From Hymenopus coronatus (taxonomy: Eukaryota; Arthropoda; Insecta; Mantodea; Hymenopodidae): a stretch of 64,000 nt of DNA. The notes below the pieces were generated by a model. It ran no database searches and was not told the origin of the DNA. It worked only from the letters and a program-made list of their open reading frames with translations. This document shows positions 21,893-33,350 of this stretch, one piece after another. The first letter of the stretch is position 1. Each line of letters opens with the position of its first letter. The position numbers were made by a program, and so were the translations under genes. The stretch covers positions 434,086,421-434,150,420 of the forward strand of contig CM060900.1 of assembly GCA_030762935.1 (NCBI GenBank), in the 5' to 3' direction.

Positions 21893-22428
21893 CTGCGTTT
21901 CCATGGGGAACTGCAATCAATTTGAGTACAAATTCCGTATTGAATATTGCATGGAAACGCAGGTGCAAATCGTATTGAATCTTGGATCCTATCAGGATCG
22001 GATCGAATTATATTGCATTGAAACATCCGTACTCATTTCGTATTGCATGTACCAAAGATGCTATGTGCTATTGTGTTTTTTGCAATACACTGCGCGCTCG
22101 TCAGATTGTTTTATTCAGTAAACTTGCCAGTATCTGGTGTAATAAGACACACGACAAAGCCTCTTTCATCGTTTCCATAACCTGGCAATTTACTCTTCTC
22201 AAAAACATTTACTAACCTCTAGACCTGCTTATAAATACACTGAACTAAGTTTAACAGGTTAATCATAATAAACCAAGATTAAAGATTGAATAATTATTTT
22301 TTTCTGGAAGCATGCGAATTCAAATCGGTCTCAATTTCGTGCCGAATTAAACACGTGAAACTCGTATCGTATACAGACGAGAAAAATTATTGGACTCAAA
22401 TCAATTTCAGTTACTCATGGAAACGTGA
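21893..22428. mobile_element. Candidate MITE with CGTTTCCATG termini
   Basis: The left end CGTTTCCATGGGGAACTGCA at 21896 is matched in inverted form by TTACTCATGGAAACG ending at 22425. Similarity continues inward (AATCAATTTGAGTACAA versus AAATTGATTTGAGTCCAA). Inside the left end is a perfect 13-bp inverted pair, CTGCGTTTCCATG (21893-21905) and CATGGAAACGCAG (21949-21961). No ORF of transposase type is present. I could not fix a convincing target duplication, so the superfamily is left open. Confidence 0.6.
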
Positions 22429-22429
22429 T

Positions 22430-22855
22430 AATTGTAAGTTTTAATGAAACCTATGTTTTTCCCCTATTAATGTTTACCAGTAATACAAAATTCCTTTCAA
22501 ATGAAGAGTACTTCATAAGATTTTTCCAGAAAGTCATGATATATATAGTTTATTTGTTACGCAAATATCTTAAACATATGATTGTATAAGAAGAATGGTT
22601 ACACCCATTTTTACCAAAATGAAAAACGTAGTACAATTTTCCATACGACTAGTAGGTTAGGGTCGGGATTTCTTTAAAATGTCTTGCTTGTTTGGAAGAT
22701 ACTAAACTTTAATACAAAGTTGTTATTTTGTTCACACATACACACACGCGCGCGCGCGCGCGGCACGTCTCTCTCCCTCACTCAGACACACATGGACTTT
22801 TCGCCCCTTTTTTGTGTCCTCCAAACTGTATTTTCAATGAAGTCTCAGTATTTGT
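22430..22855 (+). repeat. Family Q middle/3' part, plus orientation, head of an inverted pair
   Basis: TAATGAAACCTATGTTTTTC, ATACAAAATTCCTTTCAAAT and CTTAAACATATGATTGTATA follow the family order up to AATGAAGTCTCAGTATTTGT. A (CA)(CG) microsatellite lies at 22737-22762. The copy directly abuts a minus-oriented copy. Confidence 0.65.
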
Positions 22856-23615
22856 CTACCATGAATAAAGTTCTGGAAAAAGGTCCCCCCGCCTATGTGT
22901 GTCTCTGGACAGCATAACTCAAAAATGAAAAATTGATATTTAAGTCCAGTACCTTCCAAGGATACGACATGAAGATTTTCAGGAAAATCCATCCTCCACC
23001 GCCAGCTACCCTTTACATGAAACATTTATCGAAAATGTTGATTTTCTCAAAAATGGCTCTAAGGATTTTCACTAAAATACCACATGTTAAAGATATTTTC
23101 ATGACAAATGAAACATATGTCTTTAATTTTCTGGAAATAGCCTCTAAATACCTCTTCATTCTGGATGACTTTTGTATAACTAGCAAACGGTAAGAGATGG
23201 ACAAAATCTCACTACACAACAATATACATCTCGTTAAAACACACAAGTTATGCCATATGCATCTTTTTTGTAGATTTAACCTTTTCCGATATATTCCTTG
23301 TTATTGGTTTCATTTTTAACTACTTAAACTTTTCTCAAACGGGAAATCATCTTTCGTTTCATATCTCCTTTTTACTTCTGGCCATTCTAACAGAATCTAA
23401 TTTTAATTATTTCACAGAGCGACCGGCTTTCAAAAGATTTCATTAGGCTTTAACTAGTGTATTGCCTTATTTCCTTCTACTTACAAGAAAGCAAATAATA
23501 AGGCAATTTCTGTATTAGATTAGCATTATATAGATAAAATAATAATCTTTTGTAACAATAGTTTTTGCAGTACAGATAGAGAAGGTCATGTGAATAGAGC
23601 AGACTTTTTTTTTAT
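22856..23615 (-). repeat. Family Q dispersed repeat, minus
   Basis: Reverse-order blocks: GGACAGCATAACTCAAAAAT, CCTTCCAAGGATACGACATG, CTCGTTAAAACACACAAGTT, TAATCTTTTGTAACAATAGT and AAGGTCATGTGAATAGAGCA, which is the usual 5' end read backwards. The terminal 3' motif is lost at the junction with the plus copy. Confidence 0.75.
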
Positions 23616-23702
23616 GAGATGCAATAGGTACCTTTAGTACGTATTATATACAAGGAAATAATGCTGTCCTTTTGTATTTACTGGACGTTAAAAGGTGTAT
23701 TT

Positions 23703-23962
23703 TCGTTCAAACCCTATGACTTTCCCCGTCATTCATTCCACCAACTGCTCCATAACCATTTTCTTGCCATCCATTTCACCGTCATTTTTATATAACCACT
23801 TCCTCACTTTCATACCAAACACCCGACTGATCACCCATTCCGGCTTCTGTCTGGGCCAGAATTTTTGTTACTTAACAAGCATCTGGCCCAAGGCGCTGGC
23901 TTGTAAGGCCTGGGGGTTGTAAATTACCGCATGAGGACGGTAAACAGAGAAAGAAGAAAAAA
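23703..23962 (+). repeat. SINE C fragment lacking its tRNA head
   Basis: CCCCGTCATTCATTCCACCA, CTGCTCCATAACC and CACTTCCTCACTTTCATACC match the SINE C body. The head is absent, as in a 5'-truncated insertion. An A-rich tail ends near 23962. Confidence 0.65.
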
Positions 23963-24063
23963 AATGGTTTAAAGTAATTTATTTGATTTTTATATTGACA
24001 GTATCAACATTTGAACAAAAGTTGACTATACATATCATTAACTTATTTATTTATATCTGAGCA

Positions 24064-24800
24064 AGGATAGGTAGAGTCAGACTGATCTCCCGGTCTCCAG
24101 CCGGCTTTTTTTTTTAGGTAGTGTTTAACGCCCGCTTTTACTGCTCCGGCACCGCAGGCGATGACACTGATGATACATGAAGATGGATCACCGGTGGAAT
24201 GTGATGGCGGGGGAAACCGGAGAAAACCTGCGCTGCTTTGTCCACCACAAATCTCACATGCGGTTGCTTGGGATCAACCGTCTAGGTGAGAGGTCTGACC
24301 ACTCGGTCATGGCGCGGCCATCCCGCCGGTTACCCTACCTCTGAGCTACCATGGCAATATGCCGGCATAGCATTGAATTTCTCAGTTGACTCCCATGTTT
24401 CCCGGTAAATCACAAATTGTTTTGAGATGAAAACCCCAATGGCGACGTGCAATGTTGTAAGTACTTTTAAGATTCATAGTATAACCAACTATTATGGAAC
24501 AACTGTGATAATTTTAATTGTTTTCTCACAGAAGCCGTGTGTAGGACAGGAGTTGGATAGATATAGTCAGACCGAAAATTTTCAATGCCATAGCTGGGAT
24601 TTGAACCACGGATCTCCTGGTCTCTAAGCTAACATGGCAACATGCCGGCATAGCATTGAATTTCTCAACTGACTCCCATGTTTCCCGGTAAACCATAAGG
24701 TGATCTGAAATTATTTTGAGATGACAATCCCAATGACGACTTACAATGTTGTAAGTACTTTAAGTCCCAGGATTCATAGTATGGCCAACTACTATATCTG
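24064..24800 (-). repeat. Tandem pair of SINE A-type units, one interrupted by SINE C
   Basis: Two units share the TAGCTAACATGGC-type head complement, GCCGGCATAGCATTGAATTT, CTCCCATGTTTCCCGGTAAA and AATGTTGTAAGTACTTT...ATTCATAGTAT. Unit 1 (about 24064-24500) is split by a SINE C copy. Unit 2 is about 24510-24800. Both are preceded by GTTTTCTCACAGAAGCCGTG-type sequence also seen near 1127, so the family extends beyond the tRNA part. Confidence 0.7.
24106..24334 (-). repeat. SINE C (short form) nested in SINE A
   Basis: T-run, then TAGTGTTTAACGCCCGC, GGTGGAATGTGATGGCGGGG, TCACATGCGGTTGCTTGGGA and CATGGCGCGGCCATCC. SINE A sequence ends AGCCGG on the left and resumes CGCCGGT on the right, so GCCGG is the likely short target duplication. 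This establishes that A is older than C here. Confidence 0.8.
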
Positions 24801-25434
24801 AGCAAGTTGTCTGTTCCAATAATTCACGCCTCCAGCTTTAGTAACCACTCACCTACGACAAAACATTTCAGTTTACCCATATTGATAAGCTTAACAACTT
24901 TAATACATTCAAGTCGAACTTTACTGCTCTATTTCGTCAGCGCTTCTCGCTTGTTTTTTATGAATAAGAATCTGCCGCACCCACCACTCCGAGCCGGCCA
25001 GGTTACTGAGTAAACCTGTCACTTATACACTTGCTACCCATACTACTGGAAATGAAGTGGCTGCCGGGGTTTCCCGCTTGCGATGTTTCTACACCTTCCT
25101 GACCCACTGATGAAACATCTTCATTACGGACTTGGGTTTTCCCTCGACCTTGAACGCGCAATGGATCTTCCTGCTTGACTGGTTACCTTCCATATGACTT
25201 CAGGACTAAGAGCCAGACTCTTGTTATGCGGCGGGATTCTTTTGTACTCATTTGCATTGACAAAACAACATAACTTTCCTTTTACACGTTTATAAATATG
25301 TTGATTTTTTAAATAATACGAAACAGGTGAATCTGCTTAAGCATTATAGCTTTAAGTATGCATTTTTAAAGATCCTAGGTATTAATATATTCGTACTCGC
25401 TTTTTAAAGCTCCATTTTATTCTTTATTCACATT
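24801..25434. other. No recognised feature
   Basis: A moderately GC-rich patch at 25010-25240 has no clear coding signal. The rest is AT-rich. Confidence 0.35.
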
Positions 25435-26305
25435 TACTTTCGCTAGCACATATTTACAATACACAGAGTAGGTAAAGAAGATAAAAGTCATTAATTTTAT
25501 ACCAAGATTTCACCGGAAATACATGTTTTGATGATCCCTGAATCCATAAAAACATTTTACAAAAAGGTCTCTTGAACACACTCAAAAACGAAATTTGGAT
25601 TAAACACAAAACTAGATCTTTAAGTTCAGTATCACCCTAGAATGCGCCACGAAGATATTCAGAAAAAAACCCCACCCCAAACTACGCTACATGGAACATT
25701 TATCGAAACTTTCGATTTTCTAAAAAATAGCTCTAACGATTTTGATTAAAAAGGCGTTTATTAAATATCTTTACATGACAAATAAAATGTTCATTCCGAA
25801 TTTCTTAGGAATAGCCCCTGTAGTCCTCTTCATTCTGAATTAATTTTGCGTAACTGGTAAACGGCAAGAAATGGACAAAAACTTGCTGCAGAAACAATAT
25901 AGGTCTCGCTAAAACACAATTTATACTATATACCTACATTTAATTTATTAGTTTACTTATTTTTGTAGAGTTAGCCATTTCCGACATATTTGCTGTTATT
26001 GGTTTCAATTTAAAAAAAAAGTCCTATATCTGTTTCATACCGCTATTGTTTTACTCCTGGTCATGGAAAGACAGCCGAATTTAATACCAATTACATAGTG
26101 ACAGCTTTTAAATGATTTGACTATCGCTTTAGCCTAGTGGATTCCTTTATTTCCCTACTTATAAGGAACCAAATAATAAGAACATTTCTGGTAATGTTTA
26201 TCTTGATCAGACGATGTGGATTAAAAAGTAATATTTTGTATGCATAGTTTATTTGCAGAACAAATAGAGAAAATCATGTGAGTGAAACATCAGATTTTCT
26301 ATATC
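25435..26305 (-). repeat. Family Q dispersed repeat, minus, near full length
   Basis: It starts TTACTTTCGCTAGCACATAT, then ACCAAGATTTCACCGGAAAT and GGTCTCGCTAAAACACAATT, and ends ATAGAGAAAATCATGTGAGT. Both ends are present. Confidence 0.82.
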
Positions 26306-26813
26306 TGCTGGTAATTATTGAGTGTATTACCCCAACAAGGAAAGGGTCCATAAATGCCTTAGTTTTAAAGACTTCGTTATTTAAATTTAAATACGAATTT
26401 CACTATTGGCTATAATTTGTTATAAGAATAGTTCCATAAATATAAAAATGAACAACTCTCCCTTAATTGAGCTGCTAGAATTGCAGTTTTTCAAAACATC
26501 ACATGGAATGTAAACCTGTAAGTTGCAGGGAGAGGAAAGAGGGGAACAGGAGGATGAAGGGGGATAGAGTTGAATGGGATAGTGCGATGAAGAGAGATTA
26601 GGATATAGAAGTGAGATAGAGGAATAAACACTGTGAAAATACCAGTGTAACGCAACAGAGCTGCAATTTCTACTAGTTATGCATACCAGTTTTTAAATCG
26701 TGAACACTGAAATAATTCCACAAATTTTAAGTGTTTATATTTATTATAATGCTTACTGAAATATTTGCAGCAGAAACCAGTATGATATTTATTTATATAC
26801 ACACACGTGTTCA
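26306..26813. other. No gene; purine-rich tract at 26525-26630
   Basis: About 100 bp of strongly purine-biased plus strand (GGGAGAGGAAAGAGGGGAAC...) within AT-rich sequence. No ORF of interest. Confidence 0.4.
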
Positions 26814-27161
26814 GGGCGACGCCGTGGCCGAGTGATTAGACCGCTTGCCTCCCATCTAGGCAGCCCAGTTCGTCCCAAGCGCCAGCATGTGGGATTTGCA
26901 GTGGACGGGTTTTCTGCGGGTTCTCCGTTTTCCCCGCCACCCATTCCGCCAACTGCTCCATCATCATCTTCCCTATCATCCATTTCGCTTGCATTTAATA
27001 TCATCCACTTCCTCACGCTCATGCCTGACCACGGGCGATCACTCGTTCCAGGTTCTCCATTCTGTGGGTTCGTGCCATTGGCTCCCCGACAGGCTTCTGA
27101 CCCCTAGGAATCCTAGGGAGTGTCAGTCCTAAATGCGGGGAGGGTAAGCCGACTACGAAAT
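26814..27161 (+). repeat. tRNA-derived SINE, family C (long form)
   Basis: GGCGACGCCGTGGCCGAGTG head, CATGTGGGATTTGCAGTGGA, TTCCGCCAACTGCTCCATCA and CATTTAATATCATCCACTTC, with the tail TCCTAGGGAGTGTCAGTCCT, CGGGGAGGGTAAGCC and GACTACGAAA. The B box is damaged (CCCAGTTCGTCCC). Confidence 0.87.
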
Positions 27162-27239
27162 GAGACATGTGCGCTCAGCAACCGAATTAATGTGTAGACA
27201 TTTAAATGTTTTAATGGTAATGCAACATATCACAGCAAA

Positions 27240-27670
27240 TGACACCCGGACAGGCATCTCACGCGTTTCGTCTAAGACTGGCATTCGGGAGGTCGTGGAA
27301 TCGATTCCTGCGGCCGACTTCTCTAACCCATTGGTTTTTTTCGGGGTTTTCCCAGGCCACTAGGCAAATGCTGGGGAGATTTCTTCATTCCCCCGAACTT
27401 TCTGTCCCATCATTTAATGTCATCCAAACGGCCTCTAACCGGGTTTTAAGTGGTGGCGCCGTTCCGTGTAGGTGAATGCGCTGTGGAAATACAGCTCTCG
27501 GCGGCGGTATGGTGCTGGAAGTTTTCCGTAGACCCAAGGGGTTCGGTTAGACCTAGGGTGCGTGCTCCTAGTGCTCCCTGCATCGATTTGAAGAACTGCT
27601 TGGAATACGTTAGGGACCCTTCACGGTGGCTCTTTCCCCGCCGTCAGGTTTCGGCTGCCCGTTGATATTA
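27240..27670 (+). repeat. tRNA-like SINE (family G type) and GC-rich body
   Basis: GGCATTCGGGAGGTCGTGGA followed by ATCGATTCCTGC is a T-arm/B-box-like stretch also found (GCATTCGGGAGCTCGTGGGT) on the minus strand at about 38010-38045. The body has CGGGGTTTTCCCAGGCCACT and AGGCAAATGCTGGGGAG. The GC-rich continuation to 27670 has no partner that I can place. Confidence 0.55.
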
Positions 27671-28011
27671 CTCTCATCTCATCCTATCCCCTGGGGTCTG
27701 ACATGCGATAAGCCAATGGCTGCAGTGTAGAATCTCCTCCGGTATCACACACAAGAAATGATAAGAAGTAATGCACTTGTCTTCAATCATCCAGGTGCAG
27801 GATGGAACAAATTACTTAAATGAGGATTTATTCACAGTTTTCCCTCGCCTTGAAAATATGAATATGATGTAACTTTCAGAGACAAGGTTTCCGAGCTCGC
27901 GTCTTACTCGTCCAGTCCAGCATAACTTGCCTTCAATTCAGATAGATACCAAAATCATGATAAATGCCATTTAGTAGTTCACTATAAATTAACTGGCACG
28001 TTTACTTGGGA
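27671..28011. other. No recognised feature
   Basis: Short spacer between the SINE G-type copy and a family Q copy, with no signal. Confidence 0.35.
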
Positions 28012-28856
28012 TTGTTACTTTCTCTGCACGTACTATGTACATAATATATAGAAAAGGTATTGTATTGCAACCAAAAATTCAATTCCGAGATTTCACCGGA
28101 AATACATGTTTTGAGACCACCTGTATCCAAAAAAAAAAAAAAAAGGATTTTTGAAAAAATGACCGTGTGGGTGTATCTGTCTATTTGTGTATGTCTGTGG
28201 GCAGCAGAGCTCAAAAACGAAAAGTCCGTTAAATACCAAACTTGATATTTAAGATTAGTATCTTCCAAGGATGCAACACGAAGACTTTCAAGAAAATACC
28301 CTACCCCCAATTTTGGTTTTCTCAGAACTGGCTCTAATGATTTTGATTAACATCTTTTATATTTAAAATATTTAGATGACAAATAAATGTATTACTTGAA
28401 TTTTCTGGGAATATCCTCGGAAGACCTCTTTATTCTGGATGAATTTTTATGAATTTTGTATAACTAGTAAACCATAAGACATAGATAAAAGCCCCCTACA
28501 AAAAATGTGGATCTCATTAAAAACACACAATTTATGTCATGTACATTTTGTCGTGGATTTGACCGTTTTGGAGATATTCCTTGTTATTGGTTTCAGTTTT
28601 AAAATACTTAAAACTTTTCTCATGGGGGAACTTTTCAACTCCTGGCCACGCATAGAAACGGATTCCAATCCTATAGCAACCATATTTTAAAACATCTAAC
28701 TGTCGGTTTAGCTTAATGTATTCCCATATTTCCCTTCTACTTATAAGAAAGATCGTTTCTGCCAATGTTTATATCGATTAGCATGAGGTAGATAGAAGCA
28801 TAAGTTTATTAACAATAATTTGCTAGAGATGTAAAGAAAGTCATGCGAATGGAAAA

Positions 28857-28860
<4 letters not shown>
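28012..28860 (-). repeat. Family Q dispersed repeat, minus, near full length
   Basis: It starts TTACTTTCTCTGCACGTACT, then CCGAGATTTCACCGGAAATA, ATCTTCCAAGGATGCAACAC, AATGTGGATCTCATTAAAAA and GAAAGTCATGCGAATGGAAA. It is followed by a (TC)n tract. Confidence 0.83.

Positions 28861-28897
<37 letters not shown>
28858..28897 (+). repeat. (TC)n microsatellite
   Basis: About 40 bp of TC repeats between a family Q end and a SINE F copy. The minus ORF over it is a low-complexity artefact. Confidence 0.9.
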
Positions 28898-28902
<5 letters not shown>

Positions 28903-29224
28903 TCCATGGCACAACAGTCCACAAGGAACCTTGGCCATCCGCCCGGCCGTTGGATCCTTTATCTCCGACCGCAGGCGTCATGACTGGGGTGCAGTGCTGG
29001 AGGATTAGATGTGATCAGCGCTTCGAGTCCCTCCCGGTTACTGCAGTCTAGAGCCGCTACTTCTCAATCAAGTAGCACTTCAATTGGCCTCCCAGGGACC
29101 TCACGAGGCTGAGTGCTCCCCGGACCAGGTCTCCCAGAGGGGCAAAGACCCACACGCTGGTACCGGGAATCGAACCCAGGTCTCCCACGTGGCAAGCAGC
29201 CGCGCTACTGCTGCGCTTAGGAGA
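28898..29224 (-). repeat. tRNA-derived SINE, family F
   Basis: On the minus strand, AGCGCAGCAGTAGCGCGGCT and a good B box (CCTGGGTTCGATTCCCGG) are followed by a long GC-rich body: GTGAGGTCCCTGGGAGGCCA, TTGAGAAGTAGCGGCTCTAG and GACGCCTGCGGTCGGAGATA. The body vocabulary (ggaggccaattga / agtagcggctc) is like SINEs I recall from insects. That is memory, not a search result. Confidence 0.75.
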
Positions 29225-29940
29225 TACTGGAACACAACAGATTTTTAGATTACTAAATATACAGTCATGATTTCTTATATTGCAGCAATAACCTTAAAAA
29301 ATGCGGATATTTCAGCTCCGTCATAAGAGGATCGGCACAAGAGATAATCATGATGATACTTCGTATTTACTCATTTTGCCTATGTTGGTTGTTCAGACCT
29401 TCAAGGTAACTCACAGCCATGGAGGAGAATTAGTGTGCTCTCATTTACTAAGCTTGTAGAACAAAATATTTGACCTTTACGGTGTAACTGGTTTCAGAAT
29501 TACCCACGCTCGTTTAATTATTAAGTGTTATTAAATGCGTGGTTCCTCCTTAAACGCGTCAATTTTACGGTGAATGGAGTTTTATATCAATGTAAAGAGG
29601 TTTGCTGGTTTATAAAATACTAAAAAACCCGACACTTGTTTGAGATGTAATTTCAGTCTTGGACTTCATGGTAACACTTCACTAATGCATTTGTTGGACA
29701 GACGTTATCGATAGCTTCTTGCAATGAACATTGTACAGCGTTTGTCCAGGAAAATCTAAGACGTAAAACAGAAGTGTTAACTTTAGGTTTATGTGCGAAA
29801 AGAAGCTCTGCAAGATACTGGGTTTCGATGAATATTACTAAGGGTTTCTTTATGTTTTTAAAATTAAATCGCTATTAAATTCCTCAAACTATTTAGACAG
29901 ATTTTTTGTTTTCATATCCCATCTTTAAAAGTTGATGACA
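29225..29940. other. No recognised feature
   Basis: About 700 bp without a repeat signature or a convincing ORF. Confidence 0.35.
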
Positions 29941-30677
29941 TTTTTACTTTCTCTGGCACGCATGTACAAATGTAAATTAGTAGGTAGAGAAGATACTGTA
30001 TGCCACACAAAAATTCGATACCAAGATTTCACCGAAATACATGTTTTGAGGTTCCCATAACTTAAATATTTTAGAAAAACGTCCGTGTGTGTCCGAGGTC
30101 AGCATAAGTAAAGTATTAAAAATTGGTTAAGTACCAAACTGGTATTTAACTTCAGTATCTTCTAAGGATGTGACGTGGAGATTTTCAGGAAAATCGCCCC
30201 ACCCTCAACTACCCCTAAAATGGAACATTTATAACAAAATATTGATTTTCTCAAAAATGGACCTATCTTGAATTTTCTGGGCATAACCTGGCGTTTTTAA
30301 ATACTGCTAAACCTTGAGAGATAGATAAATGTGTCGTTTTTTAAGGGTTAACCGTTTCGGAGCAATTCGCCGTTATAGGTTTCAATTTTAAGCTACTTAA
30401 ACTTTTTTTTTCAAACGGGATGTCATCTTTCATTTCATATCTCTTTTATACTCTTGATCATACACAGAGAGCCGAACTTCAATTTTGCACGTAGTGAGCA
30501 GCTTTTAAATTAGCTTAGTGTATTCCATTATTTAGCTTCTACTTGCAAGTAAGCAAGTAATAAGGCAAATGCTAATGTTTATCTAGTTTAGCATAATGCA
30601 GATAAAAGAATAATCCTTTGTAAGAATAGTTTGTTTGCAGAACTAGAGTCGTGTAAATGGAGCACATCAGATTTTTT
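29941..30677 (-). repeat. Family Q, minus, first of a head-to-tail pair
   Basis: TTTTTACTTTCTCTGGCACG start and GTCGTGTAAATGGAGCACAT end. It directly abuts the next copy, with only a T-run between them. Confidence 0.82.
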
Positions 30678-31480
30678 TGCTTTCACTAGTATGCATGTAC
30701 AATGTACATACTAGGTAGAGAACGTACTGTATTCCACCCAAAAATTCGTTACGGAAATTTTACCAAAAAATACATGTTTTAAACATCCCTGAATCAAAAA
30801 AAAATTCTAGAAAAAGGTCCGTGTGTGTATGGACGGCCTAATTCAAAAGTAAAAATTCGGCTAAATCCAAACTTGGTATTTAAGTTTAGTATCCTCTAAG
30901 GATGCAACACGAAGATCTTCAGGAAAATCCGCCACCCCTTACTACTCTTTATATGAAACGTTGTTATACATTTTCGATTTTCGAAAATATTGCTGCAACG
31001 ATTTTGATTAAAATGCCATAGCTTAAACAAAAGATAGGTACATCTTGAATTTCTTGGGAATAACCCGCGAAGTCAACTGGCAGAACACAAGAAATATACA
31101 AAAACTTAGTGAACAAGTAATGTAAATCTTCTTAAAACACACAGCTTATTTTTATTTTACTTATTTTTTTTCTAGAGCTATCCAAGTCTGAGGTATTCGA
31201 TGTTATAGGTTTCAATTGTAGCATATTTGAACTTTTCTTAAACGGAAATCCCCATTCGTTTCATACCTCTTTTGTTTAACCCCTGTCCATGGAAATAGAA
31301 CCAAATTTCAATGACAATCGCATAGCGACAGATTTTAAAAAATGACCTTTTCTACTTAGAAGTAAGTAATAAGACCATTTCTAATGTTTAGAAATTAGCG
31401 TGTTGTAGATAAAATAATACTCTTTTGTAAGAATAGTTTGTTTGATGAACGGGTCGAGAAAATCATGTAAATGGAATACA
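30678..31480 (-). repeat. Family Q, minus, second of a head-to-tail pair
   Basis: GCTTTCACTAGTATGCATGT start, GATGCAACACGAAGATCTTC, AAGAATAGTTTGTTTGATGA and AAAATCATGTAAATGGAATA end. The two copies read in the same orientation with no spacer, so this is either a tandem array or insertion at a preferred site. Confidence 0.82.
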
Positions 31481-31724
31481 AAAACTTTTAAACCACCAAT
31501 GCATGTTCTTTAACCGTTCCCTTCATTTGTCTATGTTTGAATTTTGAATACCTAGTGTTCTTCCTACGTACGACACTACTGGTGGTGAACACCTATGATA
31601 AATGAAACGAAAATTTTAAAAGGAAACTGTCCTGACGTAGGTTCAGGATATTATAAAGCAAAGAATTATATTTCAGTTTTGGTCTGCTTTACAAGTAAAT
31701 ATGCAACATATGTCTTAACGCATC

Positions 31725-32600
31725 TCTAAAAATCTGATTTATTCCATACACATGACTTCTAGCTGTTACACAGTCAATTTTCCTTACAAACGATTATTCT
31801 TTTACCTACGAAATTGTCTTATTACTTGCTTCCTTGAAGTGCAAGGGACATAAGGGAATACACTAAGCTAAATCGATAGTCAAATATTTTAAAAGCTGGT
31901 CCTATGTGAAACAACTGAACTTCGGCTCACTTTGCATGGCCTACAGTAAAACAAGAAAGATGAAACGAAACGTCACTTCCGCTTTGAGAAAACTTTTAGT
32001 AATTTAAAATTAAAACCAGTAAGAAGGAATACCTCAAAAACTCTCAGCTTTACATAAAAAGGTATATGATATAAATTGCATGTTTTAACGAGATCTACAA
32101 TTTTTGTGGAGTAAGGTTTTGTCCATCTTTTACAGTTTAACCGTTATGCAAAATTCTGAAAGGCCATCCAGAATAAAGAGGTCTTCGGAGAATATTCCCA
32201 GAGAATTCAAAATATACTGTTTATTTGTGATGTAAATATATTTAAGATACGGTATTTTAATCAAATTCGTAATGAGCCAATTTCGAGAAAAACAAAAATT
32301 TCAAAAATGTTTCCATGTAAAGGGCAGTTTGGAGTGGAGTGGTTTTCTTGAAAATCTTCGTGTCGTATCCTTGGAAGATACCAAACTTGAATACCAAGTT
32401 TGGTTTTTAACGGTCTTTTCGTTTTGGAGTTATGCTGTCGACAGACAGACACACACATTGCCTTTTGCTAAAAAAAAAAAATTGAACTCAAGGGACCTCA
32501 AAACATATATCCGGTGAAATATTGACATAGAATTTTTGGGTGGAACACAATACTTTCTCTGCCCAATATGTACATTGTACATACGGGCTAGAGAAAACAC
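31725..32600 (+). repeat. Family Q dispersed repeat, plus, near full length
   Basis: It starts CTGATTTATTCCATACACAT, then TTAACGAGATCTACAATTTT, GTGTCGTATCCTTGGAAGAT and ATACGGGCTAGAGAAAACAC. It contains the near-palindrome AAACTTGAATACCAAGTTTG. Confidence 0.83.
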
Positions 32601-33218
32601 AAATTCAATTTTCGAACTGCTTTGTTCATAGATCCACATTTTGAGGTTAGGATCAAAGCTTCGCAGAAGCATTTTACTGCGTTTGATTTGTCCATATTAA
32701 ACTGCCATGTTAGACTCCGATAGCCTTTTTGTGGCGCATCAGGTGTAAACAAAACGCACCTTTGTATAATATGATAGGCATAGCCTGTGTCGCCTCAGGA
32801 TCGATCAGCTCGTCCCCATGTAATTTCTCGGCACATTAATTCTAAAACCCAACTCGGCTTGGGTGTATAAAAAAAAAGATATAAAAGATTATTCACTCCC
32901 ATTGTGTGTAAACAGGGACCTGTGTCAATATTTCTTAAGTCAGCATGGTTAAAATGTTGTCTTTTACGGTAAAATAGTGTCCAATTTAGAAACCATTCCC
33001 TAAATAATAAAATTACTTCAACATAAACGAAGCTCACATTCCTAATGGTAAATAACGTCTCACTTTATTCGTAATGCAACATTAATAAACGAAAACGGTA
33101 AGTACCCGTCATACACTCTTAATCAAATTTTGCCTATCGTTGACCACTGGCGCGATTGGCAGCATAAGAAAGACAAAAAAACCTTTGACCCCAGATGGAT
33201 TTTTTTTTTCATTGTTAG
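32601..33218. other. No recognised feature
   Basis: AT-rich spacer with no supported feature. Confidence 0.35.
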
Positions 33219-33350
33219 ATCAACCAGCACGAAGACTGCTATATAGACCCAGACCCGATGACAAATTAGAAATATGAACATAGAATAGAAAACTAATGCA
33301 ATAGATGGTTTAAGGACTCAAGGCCAAAACACCACCTCAGCCTGCCTCAA
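33219..33350. repeat. Direct repeat M, left copy
   Basis: AGATCAACCAGCACGAAGAC, TGCTATATAGACCCAG and ACAAATTAGAAATATGAA recur about 1025 bp later (34244-34380) in the same orientation with small indels. It ends exactly where a family Q copy begins. Confidence 0.8.
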
